Origin: Nocardioides pini
GTDB taxonomy: Bacteria > Actinomycetota > Actinomycetes > Propionibacteriales > Nocardioidaceae
DNA: 64,000 nt
Reading direction: 5' to 3'
Assembly: GCF_026712185.1 (NCBI RefSeq)
Contig: NZ_JAPPUX010000007.1
Coordinates: forward strand, 1-64,000
Of the stretch, positions 49,639 to 57,854 are shown one piece after another. How positions within the stretch are numbered: position 1 is the first letter of the stretch; each line of letters begins with the position of its first letter. The translations under genes and the position numbers were made by a program. The notes under the pieces are model-generated. The model did no database searches, was not told the origin of the DNA, and was given only the letters and a program-made list of their open reading frames with translations.

Positions 49639-50457
49639 ATGAGCGACCGGGGCTGGTCCGGCGGGACCTTCGGCGAGACCGGCACGTGCGTGCTCGCGCC
49701 CAACGCCGACGTGATGACCCTCGACGGCACCAACACGTGGGTGCTCCGCGACCCCGACTCGGCGCGCTCGGTCGTCGTCGACCCGGGCCCGGCCATCGAC
49801 GCCCACCTCGACGCGATCGACGCGGCCGCCGGTGACGTGTCCGTCGTGCTGCTGACCCACCACCACGCCGACCACAGCGAGGCGGCGCGCCAGTACGCCG
49901 AGCGCCACGGGTGCGGCGTACGCGCGCTGGACCCGGCCTACCGGCTGGGGTCCGAGGGCCTCGGCGAGGGCGACGTCGTCACGGTCGGCGGGCTCGAGGT
50001 GCACGTGGTCGCGACGCCCGGCCACACGTCGGACTCGCTGTCGTTCGTCGTGCCGCAGGATCGCGCCGTGCTGACCGGCGACACCGTGCTGGGTCGCGGC
50101 ACCACCGTCGTCGCGCACCCCGACGGCCAGCTCGGGGCCTACCTCGCCTCCCTCCAGCGGCTGCACGCGCTCTGCGGCGAGCAGGGCATCACCGCCGTCT
50201 GGCCCGGCCACGGCCCGGTGATCGACGACGCGCTCGGCGCCCTCGACCTCTACCTCGCGCACCGCGAGCAGCGGCTCGACCAGGTGCGCCAGGCCCTGCG
50301 CGACCTGCACGCCGTGGAGCGGGAGGGCGGGTCCTTCCCGCACGAGACCCTGCCGCGCGCGATCGTCGAGATCGTCTACGCCGACGTCGACCCTGTGCTC
50401 TGGGGTGCGGCGGAGCTGTCGGTGCGCGCCCAGCTGGCGTACCTCGAGGGCGAATGA
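49639..50457 (+). CDS. Metallo-beta-lactamase-fold hydrolase
   Basis: A 272-aa MBL-fold protein of the LACTB2-like group. TLDGTNTWVLRDPD opens the fold. The metal site is in VVLLTHHHADHSEAA, with later ligands in VVATPGHTSDSLSFV, LTGDTVLGRGTTVV and the His of VWPGHGPVIDDALG. The C-terminal helical region (HREQRLDQVRQALRDLHAVE) resembles the nucleic-acid-end group of LACTB2. The mycobacterial gene between RidA and crp belongs to the same group, as I recall. The start ATG 49639 follows CACCGGGG. Likely substrates are RNA or thioester compounds, not beta-lactams. Confidence 0.9.
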   Translation: MSDRGWSGGTFGETGTCVLAPNADVMTLDGTNTWVLRDPDSARSVVVDPGPAIDAHLDAIDAAAGDVSVVLLTHHHADHSEAARQYAERHGCGVRALDPAYRLGSEGLGEGDVVTVGGLEVHVVATPGHTSDSLSFVVPQDRAVLTGDTVLGRGTTVVAHPDGQLGAYLASLQRLHALCGEQGITAVWPGHGPVIDDALGALDLYLAHREQRLDQVRQALRDLHAVEREGGSFPHETLPRAIVEIVYADVDPVLWGAAELSVRAQLAYLEGE

Positions 50458-50496
50458 CCCTTGCGTCCGCACCGACGGAAGAGTGAGGTGGGTGCC

Positions 50497-51054
50497 ATGA
50501 ACCACACCCCGATGAGCAGCCCGCACCGGCCCGTCGTCGTCCTGTCCCGCGCCCTGGACCAGGCGGGTGACGCCCTCGCCGTCGTGCACCCCGACGACCT
50601 CGACAAGCCGACGCCGTGCGCGGGGTGGACCGTGCGCGAGCTCGCCGACCACCTGGCAGCCGCACCGGAGCACTTCCTGCAGCAGGCGCGTGGCGAGGAG
50701 GTCGACTGGAGCGCGAGCACCGGCGTCGGCGGCGACCCGGCCGTGCTGGCCGCACACTTCCGCACGCACGCCGACGACCTGCTGCACCACTGGCACGGCC
50801 GACCCGACGACCAGGTGGCCCAGGCCGACTGGCAGAGCGCCGAGCTCGGGGTGCACACCTGGGACCTGGTGCGGGCAATCGGTCGGAAGGTGCCGCTCGA
50901 CGACGAGGTGGCCGAGCGCGGGCTCGCCTTCATCCAGCAGGGCCTGACCGACGACAACCGCGGCGACGCCTTCGGTGCGCCGGTCGGCGTCCCCGACGAC
51001 GCCCCGGCCTACGACCGGCTGGTGGCGTTCGCCGGCCGCGACCCGCGCGCCTGA
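50497..51054 (+). CDS. Mycothiol-dependent maleylpyruvate isomerase-like (DinB-fold, TIGR03086-type) protein
   Basis: A 185-aa four-helix DinB-fold protein. The N-terminal SRALDQAGDALAVVHPDDLD leads to the diagnostic PTPCAGWTVRELADHLAAAP segment, whose His is a metal ligand, and LGVHTWDLVRAIGRKVPLDD supplies the second metal-binding His region. These proteins are typical of mycothiol-producing actinobacteria and act as metal-dependent thiol transferases or isomerases. The start ATG 50497 follows GAGGTGGG. It converges on the sigma-factor partner gene through an inverted repeat that begins at its stop codon. Confidence 0.88.
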   Translation: MNHTPMSSPHRPVVVLSRALDQAGDALAVVHPDDLDKPTPCAGWTVRELADHLAAAPEHFLQQARGEEVDWSASTGVGGDPAVLAAHFRTHADDLLHHWHGRPDDQVAQADWQSAELGVHTWDLVRAIGRKVPLDDEVAERGLAFIQQGLTDDNRGDAFGAPVGVPDDAPAYDRLVAFAGRDPRA

Positions 51055-51141
51055 GCCGTCGTACGGATCGAACGACGCCGCCCGTCGGCGGTCCCCGCGT
51101 ACGGCCGCGCCGGCCACGCCCGTTGGGTCCGTACGACGGCT
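51054..51141. terminator. Inverted repeat joining two convergent stop codons
   Basis: AGCCGTCGTACGGATCGAACG (51054-51074) and the complement of AGCCGTCGTACGGACCCAACG (51121-51141) match at 18 of 21 bases around a 46-bp GC-rich loop. The arms overlap the last base of one stop codon and the first two bases of the other. Likely a bidirectional terminator. Confidence 0.6.
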
Positions 51142-52366
51142 ACAGGAAGCGTCGCCAGAGCCACCGCAGCGCCATCAGGACGGCGATGGAGGCAGCCACC
51201 CCGAGTCCGATGAACAGCGACAGCTCGATCCCGAAGGGCGCCGGCGGACGGTCGGCCGCGTCGAAGTCGTGGGTGAGCACCTGCGGCGACGTGCCGTCGA
51301 GGTCGGGCACCAGGTCGACGGCGACGCTGAGGCTGGCCGTGTCGGGCACGCCGCGCACCAGGATCCGGTAGGTCCACTCCGACCCGGGGCGGTCGGGTGA
51401 GGTCATCAGGACCAGGTGCGGTCCCTCGACGTAGCTGCCGGCCGGAGCGTCGACCTCGGCCACGAGCAGGCTGTCGTCCGCCCAGCCGACCGGCGTCACC
51501 GTCGCGCCGTCGGGGTAGAGGTCGGCGGGAAGCCGCCGGAGCGGGTCGGTGCCGCTTGCGGTCTCGAACGGCACCGCCCGGACGGCGACCTCGTCGGCCG
51601 GGAAGGGCGCGCTGACGCCGCCACCCGGAGCCGTCACGCCGGTCAGCGCCGACGTGCTGCTGTCACCCGTCGCCGGGTCGATCGTCCAGCTCTCGATGTC
51701 GGGTGCCTCGCCCGGCTCGGTGACGCGACCGTAGACGTCGACGGCGATCTCACCGTCCGACGTCCACGACACCGCGCGCGGCGTCCCGGTGCCGGTCGGC
51801 AGGTCGAGGAGGCTCGTCTCCCCGGTGACCAGGTCGACCACGCGGTACCAGCCGGTGCTGATGGTCGTCACCCCCCGGACCCGCTCGACGGAGCTGCCCG
51901 CCGGGTAGGCCAGGCGTCGGCCGTCGGGGGACAGCGCCAGCCACGGCCCGTGGAACCACCCGTCCATCGCCTCGGCGTCGAGCTCGGGGAAGTCGGGGAG
52001 GTCGACGCGGAGGGCCTCGCCGGTCGTGGCGCTCACCAGGACGGGCTGTCCGAGGTGGACGTCGTCGACGTAGGCCACCGACGCCCGGCCGATCGCGAGG
52101 TCCGACACCATCGGACCGTCTGGCTCACCGATACGGCTCGGGATCGCGCCGGCCGGCACGACGTCGCCCGCCGGTCCGACGTCTGCGGGGCGCACGGCGA
52201 GCGCCCCCGCGCCGGCCACCACCGCGACGACGGCGACCGCGGCCAGTCCGGCGGCGGCGCGGGTACGACGACGGGCGCGGCGACCGCGGTCCCAGGCGGA
52301 CGGGTCGGGGGAGAAGGTCTGGGTGCGGGCGAGGGCGTCGAGCTCCTCGCGCAGGTCGGTGCTCAT
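51140..52366 (-). CDS. Membrane-anchored beta-propeller-like protein partnered with ECF sigma factor
   Basis: A 408-aa protein. A cytoplasmic N-terminus (TDLREELDALARTQTFSPDP, WDRGRRARRRTR) precedes a membrane helix (AAAGLAAVAVVAVVAGAGAL, about 38-57). The external part (about 70-370) has repeated W/Y-rich strands with WLALSPDGRRLAYPA, RAVSWTSDGEIAVDV and GWADDSLLVAEVDA resembling WD40/TolB propeller blades. A second membrane helix (FIGLGVAASIAVLMALRWLW) ends the protein. Its ATG overlaps the sigma gene stop by 4 bp, the usual position of an anti-sigma or signal-sensing partner. No zinc-binding anti-sigma motif is visible, so anti-sigma activity is inferred. Confidence 0.8.
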   Translation of the reverse strand: MSTDLREELDALARTQTFSPDPSAWDRGRRARRRTRAAAGLAAVAVVAVVAGAGALAVRPADVGPAGDVVPAGAIPSRIGEPDGPMVSDLAIGRASVAYVDDVHLGQPVLVSATTGEALRVDLPDFPELDAEAMDGWFHGPWLALSPDGRRLAYPAGSSVERVRGVTTISTGWYRVVDLVTGETSLLDLPTGTGTPRAVSWTSDGEIAVDVYGRVTEPGEAPDIESWTIDPATGDSSTSALTGVTAPGGGVSAPFPADEVAVRAVPFETASGTDPLRRLPADLYPDGATVTPVGWADDSLLVAEVDAPAGSYVEGPHLVLMTSPDRPGSEWTYRILVRGVPDTASLSVAVDLVPDLDGTSPQVLTHDFDAADRPPAPFGIELSLFIGLGVAASIAVLMALRWLWRRFL

Positions 52367-52854
52367 GTGTCTGCTCCCACCAGGTCGGCGAGCTCGGGGG
52401 CCAGGACGCGCAGCCGCTGGAGGGCCTGGCGCGACATGGACTTGACCGCGCCGCTGGAGATGCCCAGCGTGGCGGCCGTCTGGACCTCGGTGAGGTCCTC
52501 GAAGTAGCGCAGCACCAGCACGGTGCGCTGGCGCGGCGTCAGCCGGCGCAGGGCCTGCTCGAGGGTGAGCCGCACGGTCGGGTCGGCCGCCGCCACCGGG
52601 GCGTCGTACGACCCCAGCGGGGACTCGGCGAAGCGGCGCCGCCGCCACCAGGAGATGTTCTGGTGGTACATCGTGCGGCGCACGTAGGCCTCGGGCGAGG
52701 TCTCGATCCGCTCCCAGTGCCTGGCCGCCTGCACCAGCGCCGCCTGCACCAGGTCCTCGGCGAGGTGGTGGTCGCCGGTCAGCAGGTAGGCGGTGCGGGC
52801 GAGCGCCGGCCCGCGCGCGTGCACGAACTCGTCGAACGCCGATCGATCACTCAT
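52363..52854 (-). CDS. ECF sigma factor, SigE-family (actinobacterial)
   Basis: A 163-aa RNA polymerase sigma factor. Region 2 (FDEFVHARGPALARTAYLLT, GDHHLAEDLVQAALVQAARH, YVRRTMYHQNISWWRRRR) and region 4 (LEQALRRLTPRQRTVLVLRY and VQTAATLGISSGAVKSMSRQ) are complete. The SWWRRRR segment marks the SigE-type group named TIGR02983. The start is ATG 52854 with AAGGGGG upstream; the GTG at 52872 is less likely. Transcribed with the membrane protein gene that overlaps its end. It probably directs its own operon, but no matching -35/-10 pair was identified. Confidence 0.94.
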   Translation of the reverse strand: MSDRSAFDEFVHARGPALARTAYLLTGDHHLAEDLVQAALVQAARHWERIETSPEAYVRRTMYHQNISWWRRRRFAESPLGSYDAPVAAADPTVRLTLEQALRRLTPRQRTVLVLRYFEDLTEVQTAATLGISSGAVKSMSRQALQRLRVLAPELADLVGADT

Positions 52855-52935
52855 CACGGCAACCCCCTTCACGACGTACGACGCACGCGGGCGCCCCGCC
52901 GGGGGTCAGGTGCTGAGAATCGGTGCGAAGAAGGG

Positions 52936-53613
52936 TCAGCGGGCGCGGCGAGAGAGGCGCTCGAGGTCCATGATCACCACGGAGCGGGGCTCCAGGCGCA
53001 GCCAGCCGCGCGAGGCGAAGTCGGCGAGCGCCTTGTTGACCGTCTCGCGGGAGGCGCCGACCAGCTGGGCGAGCTCCTCCTGGGTGAGGTCGTGGTGGAC
53101 GTGGACGCCGTCGTCGGCGGTCCGGCCGAAGCGGTCGGCGAGGTCGAGGAGCGCCTTGGCGACGCGGCCCGGGACGTCGGAGAAGACCAGGTCGGCCACG
53201 ACGTCGTTGGACTTGCGCAGCCGCGAGGCGAGCTGGGACAGCAGGCCGCGGGCGACCTGCGGGCGGCCGTCGAGCCAGCGCAGCAGGTCGTCGTGGGACA
53301 GCGAGGCGAAGGAGGCGTCGGTGACGGCGGTGACCGTCGCGGAGCGCGGGCCCGGGTCGAAGAGGGACAGCTCGCCGAACATCTGACCGGGTCCCATGAT
53401 GGCGAGCAGGTTCTCGCGGCCGTCGGAGGAGGAGCGGCCGAGCTTCACCTTGCCCTCGGTGACGATGTAGAGCTTGTCGCCCGAGTCGCCCTCGTGGAAG
53501 AGCACGTCGCCGCGGCGGAGTCGGGTCTCGGCCATCGAACCGCCCAGCGCAGTCGCCGCCTCGTCGTCGAGCGAGCTGAACAGCGGTGCCTGCCGAAGCA
53601 CGTCGTTGTCCAC
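52936..53613 (-). CDS. crp: Crp/FNR-family global regulator (Crp/GlxR-like)
   Basis: A 225-aa regulator. The cyclic-nucleotide-binding domain (about 1-115) has the phosphate-binding cassette GQMFGELSLFDPGPRSATVT with the Arg of PRSA. The long dimer helix (ARGLLSQLASRLRKSNDVVA) precedes a winged helix-turn-helix (LTQEELAQLVGASRETVNKA), whose recognition helix SRETVNKAL is that of TGTGA-binding Crp proteins. Next to nth, it corresponds to mycobacterial Crp (Rv3676) and corynebacterial GlxR. The start is GTG 53613 after GGGAGGA. A site overlapping its promoter suggests autoregulation, and candidate targets occur at 16298 and 63459. Confidence 0.95.
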   Translation of the reverse strand: MDNDVLRQAPLFSSLDDEAATALGGSMAETRLRRGDVLFHEGDSGDKLYIVTEGKVKLGRSSSDGRENLLAIMGPGQMFGELSLFDPGPRSATVTAVTDASFASLSHDDLLRWLDGRPQVARGLLSQLASRLRKSNDVVADLVFSDVPGRVAKALLDLADRFGRTADDGVHVHHDLTQEELAQLVGASRETVNKALADFASRGWLRLEPRSVVIMDLERLSRRAR

Positions 53614-53668
53614 GTCAATCCTCCCGGTGGGGTGCGTCCCGACCGGTGCTGCTCGGGATCGCTGACGA

Positions 53669-53691
53669 TCCTAGCCGTGGTGCGGCTCACA
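53669..53691 (-). promoter_or_regulatory. crp promoter with candidate Crp site
   Basis: On the minus strand TAGGAT (53669-53674) is a -10. The preceding spacer contains TGTGAGCCGCACCACG (53676-53691), 8 of 10 to TGTGA-N6-TCACA. The position between -10 and -35 fits negative autoregulation. Confidence 0.45.
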
Positions 53692-53753
53692 ACCGCGACT
53701 CCGGGCGGCGAGGCGTCGTTCGCGCCGGCTTCGGGGGTGTCGGAGGCGGACCG

Positions 53754-53759
53754 TAGGCT
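53754..53759 (+). promoter_or_regulatory. -10 box of nth operon, leaderless spacing
   Basis: TAGGCT, 6 nt, then GTG 53766. No Shine-Dalgarno sequence precedes the GTG. Confidence 0.55.
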
Positions 53760-53765
53760 GAGCGC

Positions 53766-54494
53766 GTGCCCGCCCCCGCCCGCAAGGTCGTCGAGATCCC
53801 CAAGCCCGACACGTCGCTGGTGCGCCGGGCGCGCAAGGTCGACCGCATCCTCGCCGAGACCTACCCCGACGCCCGCGCCGAGCTCGACTTCACCAACCCG
53901 TTCGAGTGCCTCGTCGTCACCGTGATCTCCGCGCAGACGACCGACCGGCGGGTCAACGCGGCCAGCCCCGCGCTGTTCGCGGCCTACCCGACGCCCGAGG
54001 CGATGGCCGCGGCCCCGCGCGAGCACCTCGAGCAGCTCCTCGGGCCGCTCGGGTTCTTCCGGCAGAAGACCGACGCCCTGCTCAAGCTCAGCCAGGCGCT
54101 CGTCGACACCTTCGGCGGCGAGGTGCCCTCCCGCCTCGACGACCTCGTCACCCTGCCGGGCGTGGGCCGCAAGACCGCCAACGTCGTGCTCGGCAATGCT
54201 TTCGGCAAGCCCGGCATCACCGTCGACACCCACTTCGGCCGGCTCGCGCGTCGCCTCGGCTGGACCGAGGAGACCGATCCGGTCAAGGTGGAGCACGCCG
54301 TCGGCGCGCTGTTCCCCAAGCGTGACTGGACGATGCTGTCGCACCACCTCATCTGGCACGGCCGGCGCCGGTGCCACGCCAAGAAGCCCGCGTGCGGCGC
54401 CTGCCCGGTCGCGCGCCTGTGCCCCTCGTTCGGCGCGGGACCGACCGACCCGGTCGAGGCGGAGAAGCTCGTCACCACGCAGGGACCTGCATGA
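53766..54494 (+). CDS. nth: Endonuclease III (DNA glycosylase/AP lyase)
   Basis: A 242-aa base-excision repair enzyme for oxidised pyrimidines. The helix-hairpin-helix is LVTLPGVGRKTANVVLGNAF, with the catalytic Lys in GRKTAN; the catalytic Asp is in GITVDTHFGRLARRLG. The C-terminal 4Fe-4S loop is CHAKKPACGACPVARLC. The N-terminal LVVTVISAQTTDRRVN is the conserved damage-binding helix. The first of a run of four same-strand genes; the next gene overlaps by 4 bp. The start is GTG 53766, supported by the -10 box; the adjacent divergent crp completes the conserved crp-nth pair. Confidence 0.97.
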   Translation: MPAPARKVVEIPKPDTSLVRRARKVDRILAETYPDARAELDFTNPFECLVVTVISAQTTDRRVNAASPALFAAYPTPEAMAAAPREHLEQLLGPLGFFRQKTDALLKLSQALVDTFGGEVPSRLDDLVTLPGVGRKTANVVLGNAFGKPGITVDTHFGRLARRLGWTEETDPVKVEHAVGALFPKRDWTMLSHHLIWHGRRRCHAKKPACGACPVARLCPSFGAGPTDPVEAEKLVTTQGPA

Positions 54495-55117
54495 AGAAGC
54501 TCCTCCTGGTGCTGGCGCTCGCCACGTGCGTCGCCGTGGGTGCCGTCGCGTGGTCCTCGATGGGCGACGCCGGCCCCATCGACGTACGCCCTCCCGACGT
54601 CGAGGTCGACACCCCGGCGCTGCGCGAGGTCAAGGCGCGCATCGGCATGGAGGACTGCACGCCCGGCACCGGCGACCCGGTCGAGGGCGGGCTGCCGGAG
54701 ATGACGCTCCCGTGCCTCGGCGGCGGGCCCGACGTCGAGCTCTCCTCGCTGCGCGGGCCGATGCTGATCAACCTGTGGCAGGCGCGCTGCGAGCCCTGCC
54801 GCCTCGAGATGCCGGCGCTGGAGGAGTTCCACCAGCAGTACGGCGACCGGGTGCGGCTCGTCGGCATCGACTTCAACGACGTCCACCCCGACGGCGCGCT
54901 CGCGCTGGCCGAGGAGACCGGGGTGACCTACCCCTCGATCGCCGACCCGGGCGGCGAGCTGATGGTCGAGGACGCCTTCGCGATCGCACGCCGCGGGCTG
55001 CCGGCGTTCGTCTTCGTCGACGAGACCGGCAAGGTCGTCGCCCAGGACTCCGGCGGCGTCGAGTCGGTCGGCGAGGTCCGCGACCTGGTGGCCGAGCACC
55101 TCGGGATCGACCTGTGA
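54491..55117 (+). CDS. TlpA/ResA-like membrane-anchored thioredoxin
   Basis: A 208-aa extracytoplasmic thiol-disulfide protein. The N-terminal anchor or signal (KKLLLVLALATCVAVGAVAW) has no good lipobox. The thioredoxin domain has LRGPMLINLWQARCEPCRLE, where CEPC (near residue 102) is the redox pair, and the cis-Pro in RGLPAFVFVD. An extra Cys pair (EDCTPG and LPCLGG, about 55-77) may form a structural disulfide. It overlaps nth by 4 bp and the NUDIX gene by 4 bp. Likely works in cytochrome c maturation or oxidative folding outside the membrane; the client is unknown. Confidence 0.92.
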   Translation: MKKLLLVLALATCVAVGAVAWSSMGDAGPIDVRPPDVEVDTPALREVKARIGMEDCTPGTGDPVEGGLPEMTLPCLGGGPDVELSSLRGPMLINLWQARCEPCRLEMPALEEFHQQYGDRVRLVGIDFNDVHPDGALALAEETGVTYPSIADPGGELMVEDAFAIARRGLPAFVFVDETGKVVAQDSGGVESVGEVRDLVAEHLGIDL

Positions 55118-55887
55118 ACGAGGGGTCCGCCGGGCGGCCGGGCTCGCTGCCGCGGTGGCTGGCGCCCGTGGTCGAGGCCGCCTCCACGATCACCGTCCAC
55201 GAGCTGACCCGCTTCATGCCCCCACCGGACAGCGACCCGCGCCGCGGCGCCGTGCTGATGGTCTTCGCCGACCGCGACGCCGACCCGGCCGCCCCCGACG
55301 ACCTCGCCCACCGCGGCGAGCTCCTGCTCACCGAGCGCAACCACCACATGCGCTCCCACCCCGGCCAGGTGTCGTTCCCGGGCGGTTCGCTCGACGAGGG
55401 GGAGACCCCGGTCGAGGCGGCGCTGCGCGAGGCCCACGAGGAGATCGGGCTGGTCCCGGCCGAGGTCGAGGTGTTCGGCGAGCTGCCCGAGCTGTGGCTG
55501 CCGCCCAGCAACTTCGCGGTGACGCCGATCCTGGGCTACTGGCGCGACCGGGGCGAGGTGCGCATCGAGAGCCCGGCGGAGGTCCACGAGATCCACCACG
55601 TCGCGATCGCCGACCTCCTCGACCCCGACAACCGCATCACCGTGCGCCACCCCAGCGGCTGGCTGGGCCCCGGCTTCCTCATCGGCGCGCAGCGCGACGT
55701 GGTCCTGTGGGGCTTCACCGCCGGCATCATCGCCCGCCTGTTCAGCTATCTCGGCTGGGCGCAGGACTGGGACAGGGCGCGGGTGCGTGACCTGCCCGAC
55801 CACATGCTGCAGGGTGTCCCCAGAGGCACCGACCTCGCGCCCAACACCCCGCACGACACCCCCCAGAACACCAGGCTCGAGGAGTAG
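55114..55887 (+). CDS. NUDIX hydrolase, CoA pyrophosphatase type
   Basis: A 257-aa protein. The complete Nudix box GGSLDEGETPVEAALREAHEEIGL begins near residue 90 (G-x5-E-x7-REx2EE). It is preceded by TERNHHMRSHPGQVSFPGG; the LTxR...HxGQVSFPGG stretch is the NUDT8/CoA-pyrophosphatase signature. The C-terminus is a Pro/Thr-rich tail. The start is GTG 55114, overlapping the TlpA-like gene (GTGA). It probably cleaves CoA or oxidised CoA esters. This gene precedes the MarP-type protease, as in mycobacteria. Confidence 0.92.
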   Translation: MNEGSAGRPGSLPRWLAPVVEAASTITVHELTRFMPPPDSDPRRGAVLMVFADRDADPAAPDDLAHRGELLLTERNHHMRSHPGQVSFPGGSLDEGETPVEAALREAHEEIGLVPAEVEVFGELPELWLPPSNFAVTPILGYWRDRGEVRIESPAEVHEIHHVAIADLLDPDNRITVRHPSGWLGPGFLIGAQRDVVLWGFTAGIIARLFSYLGWAQDWDRARVRDLPDHMLQGVPRGTDLAPNTPHDTPQNTRLEE

Positions 55888-55893
55888 CTCGCG

Positions 55894-57069
55894 ATGAACG
55901 TCCTCGACTGGTGCCTCGTGGCGCTCGTGGGGATCTATGCCCTCTCGGGCTACTGGCAGGGATTCATCACCGGCGCGAGCGCCACCGCCGGGCTGCTGCT
56001 CGGCGGCCTCATCGGCATCTGGGTCGCGCCGCTCGCGCTCGGTGACGCCGCCCCGTCGCTGTGGGTCTCCCTGGGCGCGCTCTTCATCGTCATCATCTGC
56101 GCCTCGCTCGGGCAGGCGCTCTTCCAGTACGTCGGCGCCCGGCTGCGCGACCGCATCACCTGGCAGCCGATCCGCGCCGTCGACGCGATCGGAGGATCGG
56201 TCCTCAGCGCCGTCGCGGTGCTGCTCGTCGCGTGGGCGCTGGGTGTCGCGGTGTCCGGCACCCGCATCGGCGCGGTCACGCCGCTGGTGCGCGAGTCCAC
56301 CATCCTGGCCGAGGTCGACCGGACGCTCCCGGCCGACTCGGGCAAGGTGCTGCAGACGTTCAACAACGTGGTCGGAACGACGTTCTTCCCGCGCTACCTC
56401 GAGCCCTTCGCGCCCGAGCGGATCGTCGCGGTCCGCCCCGGCGACCCGCGCATGCTGACCGACCCCGACGTGCTCGCGGCCGAGGCCAGCGTGGTGAAGG
56501 TCCGCGGCACCAACGGCTGCGGCGGTGGGGTCGAGGGCACCGGCTTCTTCTTCGCCCCGGGCCGGCTGATGACCAACGCCCACGTCGTCGCGGGCGTCAC
56601 CCGCCCCGAGGTGGAGGTCGCCGGCTCGACGGTCACCGCGTCCGTGGTGCTCTACGACCCCGACCTCGACATCGCCGTCCTGTCGCTGCCCGACACCGGG
56701 TCGCTCCCGCTCGCGTTCGACACCGAGGTCCAGCCGCGCGACCCCGTCGCCGTGCTGGGCTACCCCCAGGACGGCCCCTACGACGTCGAGTCCGGTCGCA
56801 TCCGCTCCGAGCAGCGCCTGCGCTCCCCCGACATCTACGGCGACGGCACGGTCATCCGTCAGGTCTTCTCGCTGCGCGCGCTGATCCGGCCCGGCAACTC
56901 CGGCGGCCCGATCGTGACGTCGGCCGGCGACGTGGCGGGCTTGGTCTTCGCGGCGTCCGTCAGCGACCCCGACACCGGCTACGCCCTCACCGCGGACCAG
57001 GTGGCCGAGTCGGCGGCCGAGGGCATCGCCGCGACCGCCCCGGTCGACACCGGCACCTGCGTGCGCTGA
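55894..57069 (+). CDS. MarP-like membrane serine protease with CvpA-type N-terminus
   Basis: A 391-aa protease. Four membrane helices in residues 1-120 form a CvpA-like domain (WCLVALVGIYALSGYWQGF; ATAGLLLGGLIGIWVAPLAL; LGALFIVIICASLGQALFQY; GSVLSAVAVLLVAWALGVAV). The external chymotrypsin-fold domain (about 195-391) has the triad His in LMTNAHVVAG, Asp in YDPDLDIAVLSLP and Ser in IRPGNSGGPIVTS. Cys in GTNGCGGG and the near-terminal Cys (TGTCVR) match the disulfide pair of mycobacterial MarP, needed for acid and oxidative stress resistance. The start ATG 55894 is 6 bp after the NUDIX stop. Confidence 0.93.
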   Translation: MNVLDWCLVALVGIYALSGYWQGFITGASATAGLLLGGLIGIWVAPLALGDAAPSLWVSLGALFIVIICASLGQALFQYVGARLRDRITWQPIRAVDAIGGSVLSAVAVLLVAWALGVAVSGTRIGAVTPLVRESTILAEVDRTLPADSGKVLQTFNNVVGTTFFPRYLEPFAPERIVAVRPGDPRMLTDPDVLAAEASVVKVRGTNGCGGGVEGTGFFFAPGRLMTNAHVVAGVTRPEVEVAGSTVTASVVLYDPDLDIAVLSLPDTGSLPLAFDTEVQPRDPVAVLGYPQDGPYDVESGRIRSEQRLRSPDIYGDGTVIRQVFSLRALIRPGNSGGPIVTSAGDVAGLVFAASVSDPDTGYALTADQVAESAAEGIAATAPVDTGTCVR

Positions 57070-57113
57070 CGTCGTACGTCCGAGGCCCAGGCGTGCAGGC
57101 ACGTCGGCCGCTG

Positions 57114-57246
57114 GGCGGTGCGTCAGCCACATTCGCGTGCGTCCGATTGTGGCTGGGCCACCGCCAGAGACCGAGTACCCGCGTGTCGTCCGATGGGCGG
57201 TGCGCCACCCACTTGCCCCGGCCGCGGAATGTGGCTGGGCCACCGC
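57114..57246. repeat. Pair of about 52-bp inverted-repeat units between convergent genes
   Basis: Unit 1 (57114-57165) has GGCGGTG...GCCACA pairing with TGTGGCT...CACCGCC. Unit 2 (57195-57246) is a diverged copy (GGGCGGTGCGCCACCCAC ... GTGGCTGGGCCACCGC). The units start 81 bp apart in the 222-bp gap between the MarP-like gene and the convergent small membrane protein gene. Terminator function is likely; the duplication of the unit is unusual. Confidence 0.75.
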
Positions 57247-57291
57247 TCGCGCCCGGACTCCAGCGGGACCACGATCAGCGAGGGGCGTCGG

Positions 57292-57696
57292 TCAGGGCTT
57301 GCCCTTGAGCGCCTGGGGGATCTGCCGGCCCTGCTCGATCGCGCGCTCGGGCGCCTTGACCTTCTTGACCTGCCGCAGGCCGATGAAGGCGAGCAGCGCG
57401 GCGATCAGGACGTAGAGGCCGAAGACGACGAGGAACGCCCACTGCAGGTCGAGGCCCTCGCCGTTCCAGTGGATGAAGTAGGCCAGCGCGACCGAGAACA
57501 TGATGATCGCGAGCAGCACGAGGAACGCCGCACCGGCGAACAGGCCGACGCCGACGCCGCCGTGCTTGACGCTGATCTTGAGCTCGCTCTTGGCGAGCTG
57601 GATCTCCTTGGAGATGAGCGAGGAGATGTCGCGCTGCGCGTCCATGACGAGCTTGCCGAGCGTCGGATCGGTGTCCTTGACCGGTTCGTTTGCCAT
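57292..57696 (-). CDS. Small two-helix membrane protein, phage-holin-superfamily type (DUF1469-like)
   Basis: A 134-aa protein. The amphipathic N-terminal helix LGKLVMDAQRDISSLISKEI and QLAKSELKISVKHGGVGVGL precede two membrane helices (LFAGAAFLVLLAIIMFSVAL and WAFLVVFGLYVLIAALLAFI), ending in a basic tail (KKVKAPERAIEQGRQIPQ). Databases call this pattern putative actinobacteriophage holin superfamily III, but it is a chromosomal actinobacterial gene found near marP and acs. No lysis function should be assumed. The start ATG 57696 follows AAGGACTTCCCCGC. Confidence 0.88.
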   Translation of the reverse strand: MANEPVKDTDPTLGKLVMDAQRDISSLISKEIQLAKSELKISVKHGGVGVGLFAGAAFLVLLAIIMFSVALAYFIHWNGEGLDLQWAFLVVFGLYVLIAALLAFIGLRQVKKVKAPERAIEQGRQIPQALKGKP

Positions 57697-57854
57697 GCGG
57701 GGAAGTCCTTCGGTGTACGCCGGGGGCTGAGTGCTGCGACCCTACCAACGGGCCCGTCTACACTCGGGTCTCAGGTGAGCCGGGAAGTCTGGTCGGCCCG
57801 TGGCGAGTGTGTCCGCGGTGATGCCGCTTCGACCACCCCCGGAAGGACCACCTC

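Noticed and set aside
57292..57696. Phage holin, hence a prophage remnant
   Set aside because: The holin-superfamily label is a fold-level name; no other phage gene is near, and the gene sits in a conserved chromosomal neighbourhood.
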